In this document: one piece after another, positions 51,693 to 61,047 of the stretch
Position numbering within the stretch: the first letter of the stretch is position 1
Layout of the letters: every line of letters starts with the position of its first letter
Source: Bog-159 sp049511415
GTDB lineage: Bacteria; Acidobacteriota; Terriglobia; Bryobacterales; Bryobacteraceae
DNA: 64,000 nt
Reading direction: 5' to 3'
Assembly: GCA_049511415.1 (NCBI GenBank)
Contig: JBEKYC010000010.1
Location: forward strand, 1 to 64,000
Translations under genes and position numbers: made by a program
The notes under the pieces: model-generated
What the model was told of the DNA's origin: nothing
The model's input: the letters and a program-made list of their open reading frames with translations, nothing else
Databases searched by the model: none

Positions 51693-54387
51693 ATGGAAAG
51701 AGTTAGTTCGCCGGCAATTGGTGGAGCTGCGCTTAAGGCCGGAGCGAGAGGCGGAGATTGCCGAAGAATTAGCGCAGCATGCGGAAGACCGATATAAAGA
51801 ACTGAAACTGTCAGGGGTTTCGGACGTGGAGGCGCTGCGGCTGACGCTGAACGAAGTTTTAGATCAGAAGGCGCTGGCCCGCGGGTTGCGTGATGTGGAG
51901 CGCGCGGATGTGCCAGAGCCAGTGGTGCTGGGCGCGGGGGCACAGGGGCACTTTTTGAGCGGCTTAGGGCAGGACTTACGCTACGGCATTCGTACAATGC
52001 GGAAGAACGCGGGATTTAGCGCAATCGCTATCTTGGCGCTGGCCATTGGGATTGGAGCGAACACTGCGATTTTCAGCGTAGTGAATGGCGTGCTGTTACA
52101 GCCGTTGGCGTATCCGGATTCGGCCCGGCTGGTCAACATCTATGAGGCGAGCCCCGATTTTGGCAATACTTCGGTGGCCTATCCGAACTACTTGGACTGG
52201 CGCAGGGAGAACCATTCCTTTAGCGATATGGGCGCGTACAGAAGCGATGATTTCAACTTCACCGGTTCGGGGCTGCCGGAACAGGTCTCGGGCGAATACG
52301 TGACGGCGAGTTTATTTCCTGCCTTAGGCGTGACGCCGCTGCTGGGCCGCTCTTTTCGCCAGGAAGAGGACAGGCAAGGCACCGGGTGCACAGTGATGCT
52401 GAGTTACAGTTTCTGGCAAGGGCGGTTTGGAGGTGGGCGGGATGTTTTGGGTAAAACGCTGACACTGAATGCCCTAAGCTGCGCGGTGATTGGCGTTCTG
52501 CCTGCTAACTTTCAGTTGAGTCAAACGGTGCAGGTTTACCTGCCGATAGAGCAATGGACCGCTGCGGAACTGCGTACGCGCGAATCGCATCCAGGATTAA
52601 GCGTCGTTGGACGTTTGCGGCCGGCCGTGACCATCCAGTCGGCGCTAGGAGAAATGGAAGCGATCGCGAAAGCACTGGCGCAACAATACCCTGCCACCAA
52701 TGCGGTGAACTCGGCCGCAGTGGTTCCGATGAAAGACGACATGGTGGGAAATGTTCGGCCCTTTCTGCTGTTGTTGGTAGGCGCAGTGGGGTTTGTGCTG
52801 ATTATTGCGTGCGCGAATGTGGCGAACCTCCTGCTGGCGCGTTCCACGGCAAGAAAACGTGAATTTGCCATTCGTGCGGCGTTGGGAGCGGAACGGTGGC
52901 GGGTGGTGAGGCAACTGCTCGCAGAGAGCGTGCTGCTCTCGCTGTGCGGCGCTGCCGTTGGCTTGCCCTTCGCGCAATGGGGAACAACTTTGCTGGTGGC
53001 CGCCGCACCGGCCGGCCTGCCGCGATCGGGCGAGGTGGGAATTGATCGGTTTGTCCTGTTATTCACGCTCGCGGTTTCGTTGGCAACCGGCATTTTATTC
53101 GGTTTGGCGCCGGCCCTGCATAGCACCAAAACGAATCCACAGGAATCGTTGAAGCAAGGAACGCGCGGCGCCGGCGGCGGCAGGCATAGGGCCGAGGGGA
53201 TTTTCGTGACGCTGGAAACCTGCCTGGCGGTGATCCTGCTGGCCGGATCGGCCTTGATGATCCAAAGCGTCTGGCGGCTGTTGCAGGTGAACCCGGGATT
53301 TACGGCTAGCCATATTCTGACTATGCAGGTGGCGGTGTCTCCCAAGGTAATGGCCAGCCCGTTGGGCATTCGCACGGCGCTTCGGCAACTGGTGCAACGA
53401 GTTGAGATGTTGCCGGGAGCGCAAGCAGCCGCACTGACGAGCCTGCTGCCGTTGGGGGTTAGCGATAGCGAAATCGACTTTTGGCTGGGAAATGGACCGC
53501 GGCCAGGGCCGGAGCAAATCAAAACGTCCGTGTTCTATGTCGTTAGCCCGGGCTACCATGCCGTGATGCAGATTCCACTGCTGCGTGGACGGTTCTTAAC
53601 GGATCGTGACAACCTCAGGTCAACGCCCGTGGCGCTCATCGACGACGTGATGGCGAGGCAAATCTTTTCCGGTGTCGATCCCATAGGCCGGCAAATTAGC
53701 CTCACAGCATTGGGTACCGTGCAGATTGTGGGAATAGTGGGCCACGTGAAGCAGTGGGGACTGGATTCCGACGACGCGAACAAGATTCGGAACCAGGTCT
53801 ATTTCCCTTTGCTGCAAGTGCCAGACAAGTTTATGAGCAGCGGCGTGGCGGGGCTGACGCTGACGCTTCGCAGCAAAGGTGAGCCGTTGAATTTCGTCCC
53901 GTCTGTACGCGCCGCGGTAGCAGGCCCCACTGACGATCAGCCGGTTTATGCGGTGCGAGCCATGAAAGATGTGATTTCCGGATCGCTGGCAGCCCGCCGT
54001 TTCATGATGCTGGTGTTGATTGTTTTTGCGTCGGTAGCGCTGTTGTTGGCGGCCGTGGGGATTTACGGAGTCATGTCTTATGCAGTTACGCGCCGCACGA
54101 ATGAGCTGGGAGTTCGGTCGGCGTTGGGGGCGTCTCATTGGCAAATTGTGGGGTTGGTACTCCGGCAGGGCATGGGATTGGCGGGCGCGGGATTGATCGT
54201 AGGATTAGCGGCTTCTGTGATGCTTACTCGTTTTATGGGGAGTTTGCTGTACGGGGTGGGTGCGGGTGATCCGTTGACGCTGGTGGCAGTGACGGTGGTG
54301 TTGGGAGTGGTGGCGATGCTGGCGTGTGTGCTGCCCGCCAAACGGGCGAGCGCCGTTGATCCGGTGGTGGCGTTGCGGTGTGAGTAG
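51685..54387 (+). CDS. MacB-like duplicated ABC permease (ADOP type)
   Basis: 900 residues. An N-terminal cytoplasmic prefix domain (ELVRRQLVELRLRPEREAEI, AEELAQHAEDRYKEL) precedes two MacB/FtsX permease units: helix and periplasmic domain from LRYGIRTMRKNAGFSAIAIL, a middle set of helices (FLLLLVGAVGFVLIIACANV, ANLLLARSTARKREFAIRAA), a second periplasmic domain and final helices with AVTRRTNELGVRSALGASHW. There is no ATPase gene beside it, as usual for orphan permeases of this kind. Probably exports a small molecule or lipid-linked compound. An ISL3 transposase remnant begins at its stop codon. Confidence 0.93.
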   Translation: MPEWKELVRRQLVELRLRPEREAEIAEELAQHAEDRYKELKLSGVSDVEALRLTLNEVLDQKALARGLRDVERADVPEPVVLGAGAQGHFLSGLGQDLRYGIRTMRKNAGFSAIAILALAIGIGANTAIFSVVNGVLLQPLAYPDSARLVNIYEASPDFGNTSVAYPNYLDWRRENHSFSDMGAYRSDDFNFTGSGLPEQVSGEYVTASLFPALGVTPLLGRSFRQEEDRQGTGCTVMLSYSFWQGRFGGGRDVLGKTLTLNALSCAVIGVLPANFQLSQTVQVYLPIEQWTAAELRTRESHPGLSVVGRLRPAVTIQSALGEMEAIAKALAQQYPATNAVNSAAVVPMKDDMVGNVRPFLLLLVGAVGFVLIIACANVANLLLARSTARKREFAIRAALGAERWRVVRQLLAESVLLSLCGAAVGLPFAQWGTTLLVAAAPAGLPRSGEVGIDRFVLLFTLAVSLATGILFGLAPALHSTKTNPQESLKQGTRGAGGGRHRAEGIFVTLETCLAVILLAGSALMIQSVWRLLQVNPGFTASHILTMQVAVSPKVMASPLGIRTALRQLVQRVEMLPGAQAAALTSLLPLGVSDSEIDFWLGNGPRPGPEQIKTSVFYVVSPGYHAVMQIPLLRGRFLTDRDNLRSTPVALIDDVMARQIFSGVDPIGRQISLTALGTVQIVGIVGHVKQWGLDSDDANKIRNQVYFPLLQVPDKFMSSGVAGLTLTLRSKGEPLNFVPSVRAAVAGPTDDQPVYAVRAMKDVISGSLAARRFMMLVLIVFASVALLLAAVGIYGVMSYAVTRRTNELGVRSALGASHWQIVGLVLRQGMGLAGAGLIVGLAASVMLTRFMGSLLYGVGAGDPLTLVAVTVVLGVVAMLACVLPAKRASAVDPVVALRCE

Positions 54388-54719
54388 TCCAATCCGGCCT
54401 CAAACGCGAAGAGAATCTGAAGACGGAACAGCGCTTCCGGTTGCGCGATCTGCTCCGTTACAACCTGAAGACCGTACGTGCTTACCTTCTTAAGGAAGCC
54501 TTTCAGCAGCTCTGGGATTACAACTCGCCCGCATGGGCCGGAAAGTTCCTCGATGACTGGTGTCGGCAAGCGATGCGCTCGCGCATCGAGCCCATGAAGA
54601 ACATCGCCCGGTCACTCCGCCAGCACCGCGAACTAATCCTCAACTATTTCCGCGCTCAGAAGCTGCTTTCCAGCGGAGTTGTCGAGGGTCTGAACAACAA
54701 GGCTAAAGTCATCACAAAG
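54384..54719 (+). mobile_element. ISL3-family transposase remnant
   Basis: The frame reads VVQSGLKREENLKTEQRFRL, RDLLRYNLKTVRAYLLKEAF, WAGKFLDDWCRQAMRSRIEP and SGVVEGLNNKAKVITK, the C-terminal part of an ISL3-type DDE transposase. The usual end (a SYGFRTY-like segment) is lost after ITK, and the N-terminal zinc-finger and first DDE parts are missing. It begins within 4 bases of the ADOP stop. No inverted repeats recognised. Non-functional. Confidence 0.75.
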
Positions 54720-54831
54720 CACCAATGTGCGGTCCAGCGATTTCAGCGCGGCGCAGTAGCTGTTGCGTGCTCAACGGTGTTCGTGTGGGACGATCTTGCT
54801 CTGAGCGCAGTCCCTCGGGCGAGGCGCGCGA

Positions 54832-55365
54832 TTAAGCAGGAACGTACGTCAACCGAATCAAGTCATCGGCGATTAAATCGCTGGCAACCAGGTGGAGCGG
54901 CGGCCGGGGGCCGGCGAAGAATGGCTGGCCACCACCAAGCACGACGGGGCGGAGGTAGAGTCGATACTCATCGATAAGGCCGGCCTCGGTCAGGCTTTGC
55001 GCCAGGACTGGTCCGCCAACCTGAATCTCGCCAGCCAGCTCAGCCTTCAGCTTGCGTATCACGGTCTCGAAGTCATCCGCGACAAGCGTGGCGTTGGGGC
55101 CAACCGACTTGAGCGAACGCGACACGACCCACTTCGGCCGGCTCCGCCACGCCACCGCGAAGTCGCGGTCCTGCGCGTCCCAATCAGGAAGATCTTCGTC
55201 CCAATAACGCATGATCTCGTACATGCGGCGACCGTAGATGACGCCCGTCAGGCCACGCACCAACTCGATGAAGTGATGGAAGGCCGCGGGCGCAGGCGGC
55301 CCAAGCGCCATGTGGTCGACGTAGCCATCGAGGGACTGGTTCAATCCGTAGACAAGTTTTGCCAT
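54832..55365 (-). CDS. Dihydrofolate-reductase-like (RibD C-terminal) family protein
   Basis: 177 residues. MAKLVYGLNQSLDGYVDHMA, GVIYGRRMYEIMRYWDEDLP, EIQVGGPVLAQSLTEAGLID and EYRLYLRPVVLGGGQPFFAG are typical of the YwjB/RibD_C-like reductase family. Probably an NADPH-dependent reductase with unknown substrate; not the essential FolA. It lies between the transposase remnant and msrB and may be part of the accessory block. Confidence 0.88.
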   Translation of the reverse strand: MAKLVYGLNQSLDGYVDHMALGPPAPAAFHHFIELVRGLTGVIYGRRMYEIMRYWDEDLPDWDAQDRDFAVAWRSRPKWVVSRSLKSVGPNATLVADDFETVIRKLKAELAGEIQVGGPVLAQSLTEAGLIDEYRLYLRPVVLGGGQPFFAGPRPPLHLVASDLIADDLIRLTYVPA

Positions 55366-55585
55366 GCTGCAAATCTCCCTGCCACCTTCTTCAGAATAGC
55401 TTGAGCCGACGCCGCGCGGAGGTGGAGTTGAACACTATCTGCGCCCGCGTTGCAGGTGTGACTTATAACCAGAGGTCCGCTTCCCAATCCTGAGATTCAA
55501 ACTGAGACACTACGCAAAATCGGACCAAATGAGCCTTGCCGTGTGGAAGCGGCCGCAAGTATTAGAAGTAGCCTTGGCGAAATGC

Positions 55586-56035
55586 CTAGTGCGCGACGGC
55601 TTTTTTGAGGGCAACGGCATTCATGCAGTAGCGCAGGCCGCTGGGCGGCGGACCATCGGGGAATACGTGGCCGAGATGAGCGTCACACGTGTTGCAGACG
55701 GTCTCCACCCTTTTGAGGAAGGCGGGTCCGTCAAAGTGGTAGGCAATGGCGTTGGGCGCCAGCGGCTGGGTGAATGACGGCCAGCCCGTGCCGGACTCAA
55801 ATTTCTCCGAGGCATCGAAGAGGACGGTATCGCAGCAGAGGCAGGAGTAGATTCCCGGCTCGAAGAGACCGCACATCTGCGAGCTGAACGGGCGTTCGGT
55901 GCCGGCGTGGCGGGTTACGTGGTATTCCTCCGGGCTCAGTTGTTCGCGCCATTCCGTATCCGTCTTGACGACCTTGCGATCGGGAGCGGGATTGCCATCT
56001 TTAGCGAGGCGCAGGACGTCGGGCCATTTCAACAT
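55586..56035 (-). CDS. msrB: Peptide-methionine (R)-S-oxide reductase
   Basis: 149-residue enzyme repairing oxidised methionine (R form) in proteins. Zinc-binding cysteines C65, C68, C114 and C117, and catalytic Cys137 in RYCMN. GTGWPSFTQP and GHVFPDGPPPSGLRYC are further signatures. There is no signal peptide, so it is cytoplasmic. No msrA is adjacent. Confidence 0.95.
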   Translation of the reverse strand: MLKWPDVLRLAKDGNPAPDRKVVKTDTEWREQLSPEEYHVTRHAGTERPFSSQMCGLFEPGIYSCLCCDTVLFDASEKFESGTGWPSFTQPLAPNAIAYHFDGPAFLKRVETVCNTCDAHLGHVFPDGPPPSGLRYCMNAVALKKAVAH

Positions 56036-56254
56036 GATTCTATTTTAGTTGAGGCGCCGGGAATGTGGACGATTCGCGATTCGGAACTATCCGGCTGACG
56101 ACGCCGATTTCGCCTGCATGGGTTCACCACCGGCGACATGCGCGCCATCGTTCATCTGATGAAGCAGACTACTTTGTCCGCAGCACAACAGTTTGGGGCG
56201 AGCCGGTGTTCCGGCTGAAATCCGCGGCGGGGGGCAAGGCGCGCGAAGTCCGGT

Positions 56255-57217
56255 CTATTGAGGTTTCGCGGCCGCGCAGGAATCCATCGCCGGCAGAGGA
56301 CCGATGAAGCTGGCGGCCTCTGTGATCAGCGTCGCGCCACTGGGACCGCGCAGCACGAACTGCACGTCCACGCGCGCGGCGGTGCGAGCGTAATTGACCG
56401 AGCCGTTGCGCAGTTGCCGGCGGTTCAGAAGCACCACCATCCTCCCAGTGCTGTCCAGGATTTCTACTTCACCGGATTCCGCGGCGCGCACCAACGCCGC
56501 CTGGTGGTCCCAATGGATCTGCAACTGGCCGCCGCGATCGCAGGTGGTGAGTGAAACAGTCGCCGGAGCTTTGGGCCGGCTCAACGTGAGAAGACCTCCG
56601 GACATCATCAGCATGACCAAGGCAGAGGTCCACCAGAGCCGTCCCCAGAGTGGCTTTGCGGCAAGCGGCGAAGGCTTAGCGGGCTCGGGCGCGTCTGCCG
56701 GATCCAGGACGAACTCGGCGCGGCACTCTACGGCGAGCGAGCCGTCCGCCGCACGGAAGAAGAAACCGGCGCGCACCGGCTGCATCAGGTGCGGACGCAC
56801 CACCAGCGCCACCTGCCACGCTGCCGGGAAATAACTATGGTGAATCTCCAGATCGCCCGTGTCCAAGCTAAGATCGCCGCGGGTATGCGAATGATACCAG
56901 CCGACCGGCTGCAGATTTCCTTCGCCCACTTCGAGCACAGCCCGCAGGCGCTCCCGGTCATGGGTGGAAAGAACGAACTTCGGACCCAGGGCGTGCTCGC
57001 AAGCGAGCGGGCGGGCCGCCAGTATCCGGACGCAGTCCCGCTCCCGGACGCCGAACAGCACCCCGCCGATCTCCAGACCGCCATGCGGCAACGAGAGGAA
57101 TGCATCCATAGCCGCGATGCGAATCTCCGCCAGCACGGCCACGGACCAGTCGATCCGGAACGGAAACTCCGGCGCCTGCCACGTGCCCACGGTTTTACTA
57201 TCCAGAGAATGCCTCAT
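56255..57217 (-). CDS. JAB/JAMM (Mov34-like) domain protein with a membrane helix
   Basis: 320 residues. The N-terminal domain has a JAMM metalloprotease pattern: Glu49 in HGGLEIGGVLFG, His109 and His111 in GWYHSHTRGD, and Asp122. The position normally occupied by Ser is Asp119. A membrane helix (WTSALVMLMMSGGLLTL, about 190-207) separates it from a C-terminal beta domain (about 215-310) facing the other side. It may be an isopeptidase-like enzyme anchored at the membrane. Divergent from the GAF gene; the 34-base gap holds a TATA box. Confidence 0.82.
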   Translation of the reverse strand: MRHSLDSKTVGTWQAPEFPFRIDWSVAVLAEIRIAAMDAFLSLPHGGLEIGGVLFGVRERDCVRILAARPLACEHALGPKFVLSTHDRERLRAVLEVGEGNLQPVGWYHSHTRGDLSLDTGDLEIHHSYFPAAWQVALVVRPHLMQPVRAGFFFRAADGSLAVECRAEFVLDPADAPEPAKPSPLAAKPLWGRLWWTSALVMLMMSGGLLTLSRPKAPATVSLTTCDRGGQLQIHWDHQAALVRAAESGEVEILDSTGRMVVLLNRRQLRNGSVNYARTAARVDVQFVLRGPSGATLITEAASFIGPLPAMDSCAAAKPQ

Positions 57218-57239
57218 TCGGGTCTTTTCGCGCCAAAGC

Positions 57240-57245
57240 TATAAT
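57240..57245 (+). promoter_or_regulatory. Consensus TATAAT box six bases before a GTG start
   Basis: TATAAT at 57240-57245, then GAGTAC and the GTG at 57252. The spacing is identical to the box at 41000. It predicts a leaderless transcript. On the other strand TATAGC in the same place could serve the JAB gene. Confidence 0.5.
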
Positions 57246-57251
57246 GAGTAC

Positions 57252-57845
57252 GTGCCGAAAACCAGGGAACTCGAAACCCGCCTGCAGCGCACCGAGCAAC
57301 AATTGCAGCTTTTTCAAAAAGTGAGCCGGTTCATGGTGCGCGAACTCAGCCTGCAGGACGTGCTGCAGGGCATCGTTTCCCTGACCGTGGAATTCACGCA
57401 ATGCGATTCGTGCCTGGTCTATCTTTTGGACAATGAAGAACTTGTGCTTTGCGCTTCGAACACGCCCCACCCCTCCACTATCGGCAAAGTGCGGTTGAAA
57501 CTGAATGAAGGACTCACCGGCTGGGTGGCGCGCGAACGCCGCCTGCTGGCCATTTCCCGCGAGGCTTACCGCGATCCCCGGTTCAAGACCTTCGGCGAAC
57601 TGCCGGAGGACTCGTTTGAGGCGTTTCTATCCGCGCCGGTGATCGCGCGCAACCGGGTGGTGGGCGTGATCAACGTGCAGCACCGCGCGCCGCATCAGCA
57701 TACCGGCAGCGAAATGGAGGTGCTCACCACCCTGGGCGAACAGGTGGGATGCGTGCTGGTGCTGGCGCGGATGGCCCCTACTTCGGTGGAATCGGCCAAT
57801 CACGTGGAACTGGTGCTGGCGTCGGGACCGATTCGCCCGCGCTGA
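57252..57845 (+). CDS. GAF-domain protein
   Basis: 197 residues from the GTG at 57252; the longer open frame upstream is antisense to the JAB gene. An N-terminal coiled coil (KTRELETRLQRTEQQLQLFQ) leads into one GAF domain (LSLQDVLQGIVSLTVEFTQC, DSCLVYLLDNEELVLCASNT, LNEGLTGWVARERRLLAISR, FLSAPVIARNRVVGVINVQH). No output domain is attached, so it probably signals through a partner or binds a small ligand. The YCF48-like gene begins 10 bases after its stop. Confidence 0.88.
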   Translation: MPKTRELETRLQRTEQQLQLFQKVSRFMVRELSLQDVLQGIVSLTVEFTQCDSCLVYLLDNEELVLCASNTPHPSTIGKVRLKLNEGLTGWVARERRLLAISREAYRDPRFKTFGELPEDSFEAFLSAPVIARNRVVGVINVQHRAPHQHTGSEMEVLTTLGEQVGCVLVLARMAPTSVESANHVELVLASGPIRPR

Positions 57846-57855
57846 AGGATCTTGT

Positions 57856-58989
57856 ATGAACTGGAAACCTGCGTTGCGGCGGCGCGCCGGCCGCTGGCTG
57901 GCACTGGCGGCGCTGGCGGCCCCTGCGCTCATGGCTGGGAAATGGCAGATCGCATACTTCCACGACAAAGCCAATTCCTCGCTGGTGATCAACGATCTGC
58001 AATTCCCCTCCGCCATGCGCGGCGTAGCAGCCGGGTACCTCGACGAGGACGGTAAATCCAAGCCGGTCACGGTGACCACGGATGATGGCGGCGAGCACTG
58101 GACGATCTCGCATGTCAAGGAAGTGCCCATCTCGCTGTTCTTCCTCAATCAGCGATTGGGTTGGATGGTGACGCCAAAATGCATCTTCGAAACCAACGAT
58201 GCGGGGCGCGAATGGCGGGAATTGCCGAAATCTCCCAAGCTGCTGATGAAGGTCTATTTCGGGGACGAGTCGCGCGGTTTCGCTGTGGGCGCGCACAAGC
58301 TGGCTTTTCAGACCGAAGACGGCGGCAAGACCTGGTCCCCCATCGCCGCCGCGGCCGAACCCCACACCGATCCCGAATATACGGTTTACAACAACATCTA
58401 CTTCGTCAACGGCAAGATCGGCGTGATCGAAGGCTTCAGCCTGCCGCCCCGCGCCGGCGACGACGGGAGACCGGATTGGCTGGACGCGCAGAATACTACC
58501 GGGCGGCGCGAATGGCCGCACTTGTCGATCATGCTGGATACCCGCGATGGCGGTAAAACCTGGAATGCCTCCACGTCGTCGATGTTCGGCCATATCACAC
58601 GCACCCTCTTTCAGCCCAGCGGCACGGGCCTGGGGCTCATCGAGTTTACCGACACCTTTCAGTGGCCCTCGGAGGTGCATCTGCTCGACGGCGCCACCGG
58701 CAAGAGCGATAAAGTCTACAGCCCCCCGGACCGCGCTATTACCGACATCCTGCTGATGCCCTCGGGCACCGGATATCTGGCGGGCGTGGAGGTGGAAGGG
58801 CGGTTGCAGCATTCACCGATTCCGCACAAGGTGGTGGTGCTGAAGAGCATGAATCTGACCGATTGGGAAGAGATGAATGTGGATTACCGCGCCACGGCGG
58901 TGCGCACCATGCTGCGTTCCGCCAGCAACGGGTCGCTATGGCTGGCGACGGACACCGGGATGATTCTGACGTGGACCGAGGGGCCGTAA
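57856..58989 (+). CDS. YCF48/BNR-repeat exported protein
   Basis: 377-residue beta-propeller with signal peptide (RWLALAALAAPALMAGKW). BNR/Asp-box-like repeats: VTTDDGGEHWTI, FETNDAGREWREL, FQTEDGGKTWSPI, LDTRDGGKTWNAS. Similar proteins bind or help assemble other proteins, as Ycf48 does for photosystem II, or bind sugars; role here unknown. Its TAA touches the TGA of the convergent FG-GAP gene. Confidence 0.85.
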   Translation: MNWKPALRRRAGRWLALAALAAPALMAGKWQIAYFHDKANSSLVINDLQFPSAMRGVAAGYLDEDGKSKPVTVTTDDGGEHWTISHVKEVPISLFFLNQRLGWMVTPKCIFETNDAGREWRELPKSPKLLMKVYFGDESRGFAVGAHKLAFQTEDGGKTWSPIAAAAEPHTDPEYTVYNNIYFVNGKIGVIEGFSLPPRAGDDGRPDWLDAQNTTGRREWPHLSIMLDTRDGGKTWNASTSSMFGHITRTLFQPSGTGLGLIEFTDTFQWPSEVHLLDGATGKSDKVYSPPDRAITDILLMPSGTGYLAGVEVEGRLQHSPIPHKVVVLKSMNLTDWEEMNVDYRATAVRTMLRSASNGSLWLATDTGMILTWTEGP

Positions 58990-61047
58990 TCAGGGCTTCG
59001 TCGTGTTGGTCATCACGATCACGCCGTTGCCATCTCCGGTGACGATATCCGGCAAACCCGCGGCAGGCTTCTGCCCATGCAGATTCGCCGCGGCGTAAAC
59101 TCCCGCGTACGGCTGCGTGCCCAGGTAAAACGGCGACTGGAAGGTGCCGTCGCCCACACCCAACATCAGCGCCATGCAGCCGTAATAGTTGACGCCGATA
59201 TCCGGTATGCCATCCCCGTTCACATCGGCCACCAGTATGGTGTTGCCCCCCACCGTATAGAGAGGCTCCGACGTGAGCTTGAATTCTCCCTTTCCATTGC
59301 CGAGGTAGACGTCCGCGCCGCCAACCGCGCTGGCGATGACCATGTCCATGTTGCCGTCGTTGTTCAGATCCGCGAACCAGATGCCGGGATTGGAATCGTA
59401 GGATAGCTTGACCAGCGGCGCCTGGTCGAATCCACCCGCATGATTGTTGATCTCAACGTACGCGTCGCTGCTGAAAACGTCGGTCAGCACCAGGTCCGTG
59501 TATCCGTCGTTATTCAGGTCGGCGGCGCCGATGTCGCTATAGCCGATGGACGGCAGCAGAGACAAGGGCGTTTGAAACGTGCCATCGCCGTTGCCGTAGA
59601 CAATCTGATGTCCGGTGGTGACAAAGTCGAGATTGCCGTCGTGGTTGAAATCGCCGATCGCCAGCGTGCCTCCGGAATTGGTTACGGTGCCCTTTAGCGT
59701 GAATGTGCCATCGCCGTTGCCGAGATAACAATAGACGTTGGACCCGTTGGAGAACAGCAGATCGGGGATATGGTCGTTGTTGAAATCGCCGGTGACCAGA
59801 TAGACGCCGCCAGCCGCCGGGATGGAGGTCCCCGTGGTGAACGGCGAACTTTCTTTGCCGGTGCCGAGGAGAATCGTGATGCCCGAAGAAGTACAGACCG
59901 CCACATCCGGCTTGCCATCCATGTTGTAATCCGCGGGGACCTCGCAGCCCACGCCTCCGGTCACGGGTACCGACACACCGTCTTCAAATTGGCCTTTGCC
60001 GATGTTTAGCAACACGGATAGGACGTTGGTATTTTGCACGACGACCGCGAGTTGTCCATTGGATGTAAGTTGCCCGACCGTCATCGCATACGTAACCAGG
60101 GTAGACGCCACCGGATAATATACCGGCGCACGAAATGTGCCATTCCCGTTGCCGAGCGCAATCTCGACACCGTCGCTGATCAGGTCCGGAATGCCATCGC
60201 CGTTCACATCGCCGATGCGAAGGGCGCCACTCGAATCCAGGTTGGCGAACTCCGGGCCGTAGAATCCGCCGGCGCCGTTACCAAAGTAGAGATAGACGTA
60301 TTTGCTGCCGGAAATCTGCGCGGCGATGTCCGTATTGCCGTCCCCGTTGAGATCACCTACGGCCAGATGATAGGAAGCTCCGGCCGCGTTATACGGTTCG
60401 ACTGCAAATGTTCCGTCGCCGTTCCCTAGTAGAACGGCGATGCCGGTGGTGGTCGTCACCGCCAGATCCAGCTTGCCATCGTGATTGAAATCCGCTGTGT
60501 CCAGTTCCCATCCGTCCGCGTTGAAGGGAGTCAGCACACCGGCGTCGAAGACTCCACCGCCCTTACCGATGAACAGCCATACGCCGCTGCCTCCGACGGC
60601 AGCGACGTCCAGGATGCCATCGCCGTTGAAGTCACCCACCACCGCGGCGCCCAAGCTATCGGAGACCGAATAGCTGGTATTGCCCCCGAATGTGCCGTCG
60701 CCATTGCCGAAGAGCACGATCATGGGGCCGGCCGCCAGGACCACATCGACTTTTCCGTCGCCGTTCAAATCGGCCGGGGCCACACTAGTGACAAACTGCA
60801 CGCCTAAATATTGAGACGGTCCTGACCGGAAACTGCCGTCGCCATTACCCAACAGGACGCCGAAGCCTTGGTAGGGCGTCACCAGCAGGTCCGGAATGCC
60901 ATCGCCATTGGTGTCCGCAATCCCGACAGCCCAGCCGCCTCCGGTATAATCGCGGCGCGCGAAGAAAGTGGGATCGGCAGCGGTAAGAGTGCCGGGAAGG
61001 CTGATCCCGACCCATAAACAGGCCATCAACAAAGCGATCGGCTTCAT
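58990..61047 (-). CDS. Secreted FG-GAP/VCBS-repeat protein
   Basis: 685 residues from the ATG at 61047 (GGAGGGGG just upstream), which begins a signal peptide (MKPIALLMACLWVGISLPGTL). About 14 repeats follow, each of the form DxNxDGxxDLxV...LGNGDGTF; examples are ADTNGDGIPDLLVT, ADLNGDGKVDVVLA, GDFNHDGNLDFVTT and ADVNGDGIPDIGVN. The Asp-rich loops should bind calcium, as in integrin-type propellers, giving two propellers of about seven blades. The repeats end the protein with no sorting domain. Probably an adhesin or glycan-binding surface protein; divergent from a similar protein. Confidence 0.9.
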   Translation of the reverse strand: MKPIALLMACLWVGISLPGTLTAADPTFFARRDYTGGGWAVGIADTNGDGIPDLLVTPYQGFGVLLGNGDGSFRSGPSQYLGVQFVTSVAPADLNGDGKVDVVLAAGPMIVLFGNGDGTFGGNTSYSVSDSLGAAVVGDFNGDGILDVAAVGGSGVWLFIGKGGGVFDAGVLTPFNADGWELDTADFNHDGKLDLAVTTTTGIAVLLGNGDGTFAVEPYNAAGASYHLAVGDLNGDGNTDIAAQISGSKYVYLYFGNGAGGFYGPEFANLDSSGALRIGDVNGDGIPDLISDGVEIALGNGNGTFRAPVYYPVASTLVTYAMTVGQLTSNGQLAVVVQNTNVLSVLLNIGKGQFEDGVSVPVTGGVGCEVPADYNMDGKPDVAVCTSSGITILLGTGKESSPFTTGTSIPAAGGVYLVTGDFNNDHIPDLLFSNGSNVYCYLGNGDGTFTLKGTVTNSGGTLAIGDFNHDGNLDFVTTGHQIVYGNGDGTFQTPLSLLPSIGYSDIGAADLNNDGYTDLVLTDVFSSDAYVEINNHAGGFDQAPLVKLSYDSNPGIWFADLNNDGNMDMVIASAVGGADVYLGNGKGEFKLTSEPLYTVGGNTILVADVNGDGIPDIGVNYYGCMALMLGVGDGTFQSPFYLGTQPYAGVYAAANLHGQKPAAGLPDIVTGDGNGVIVMTNTTKP

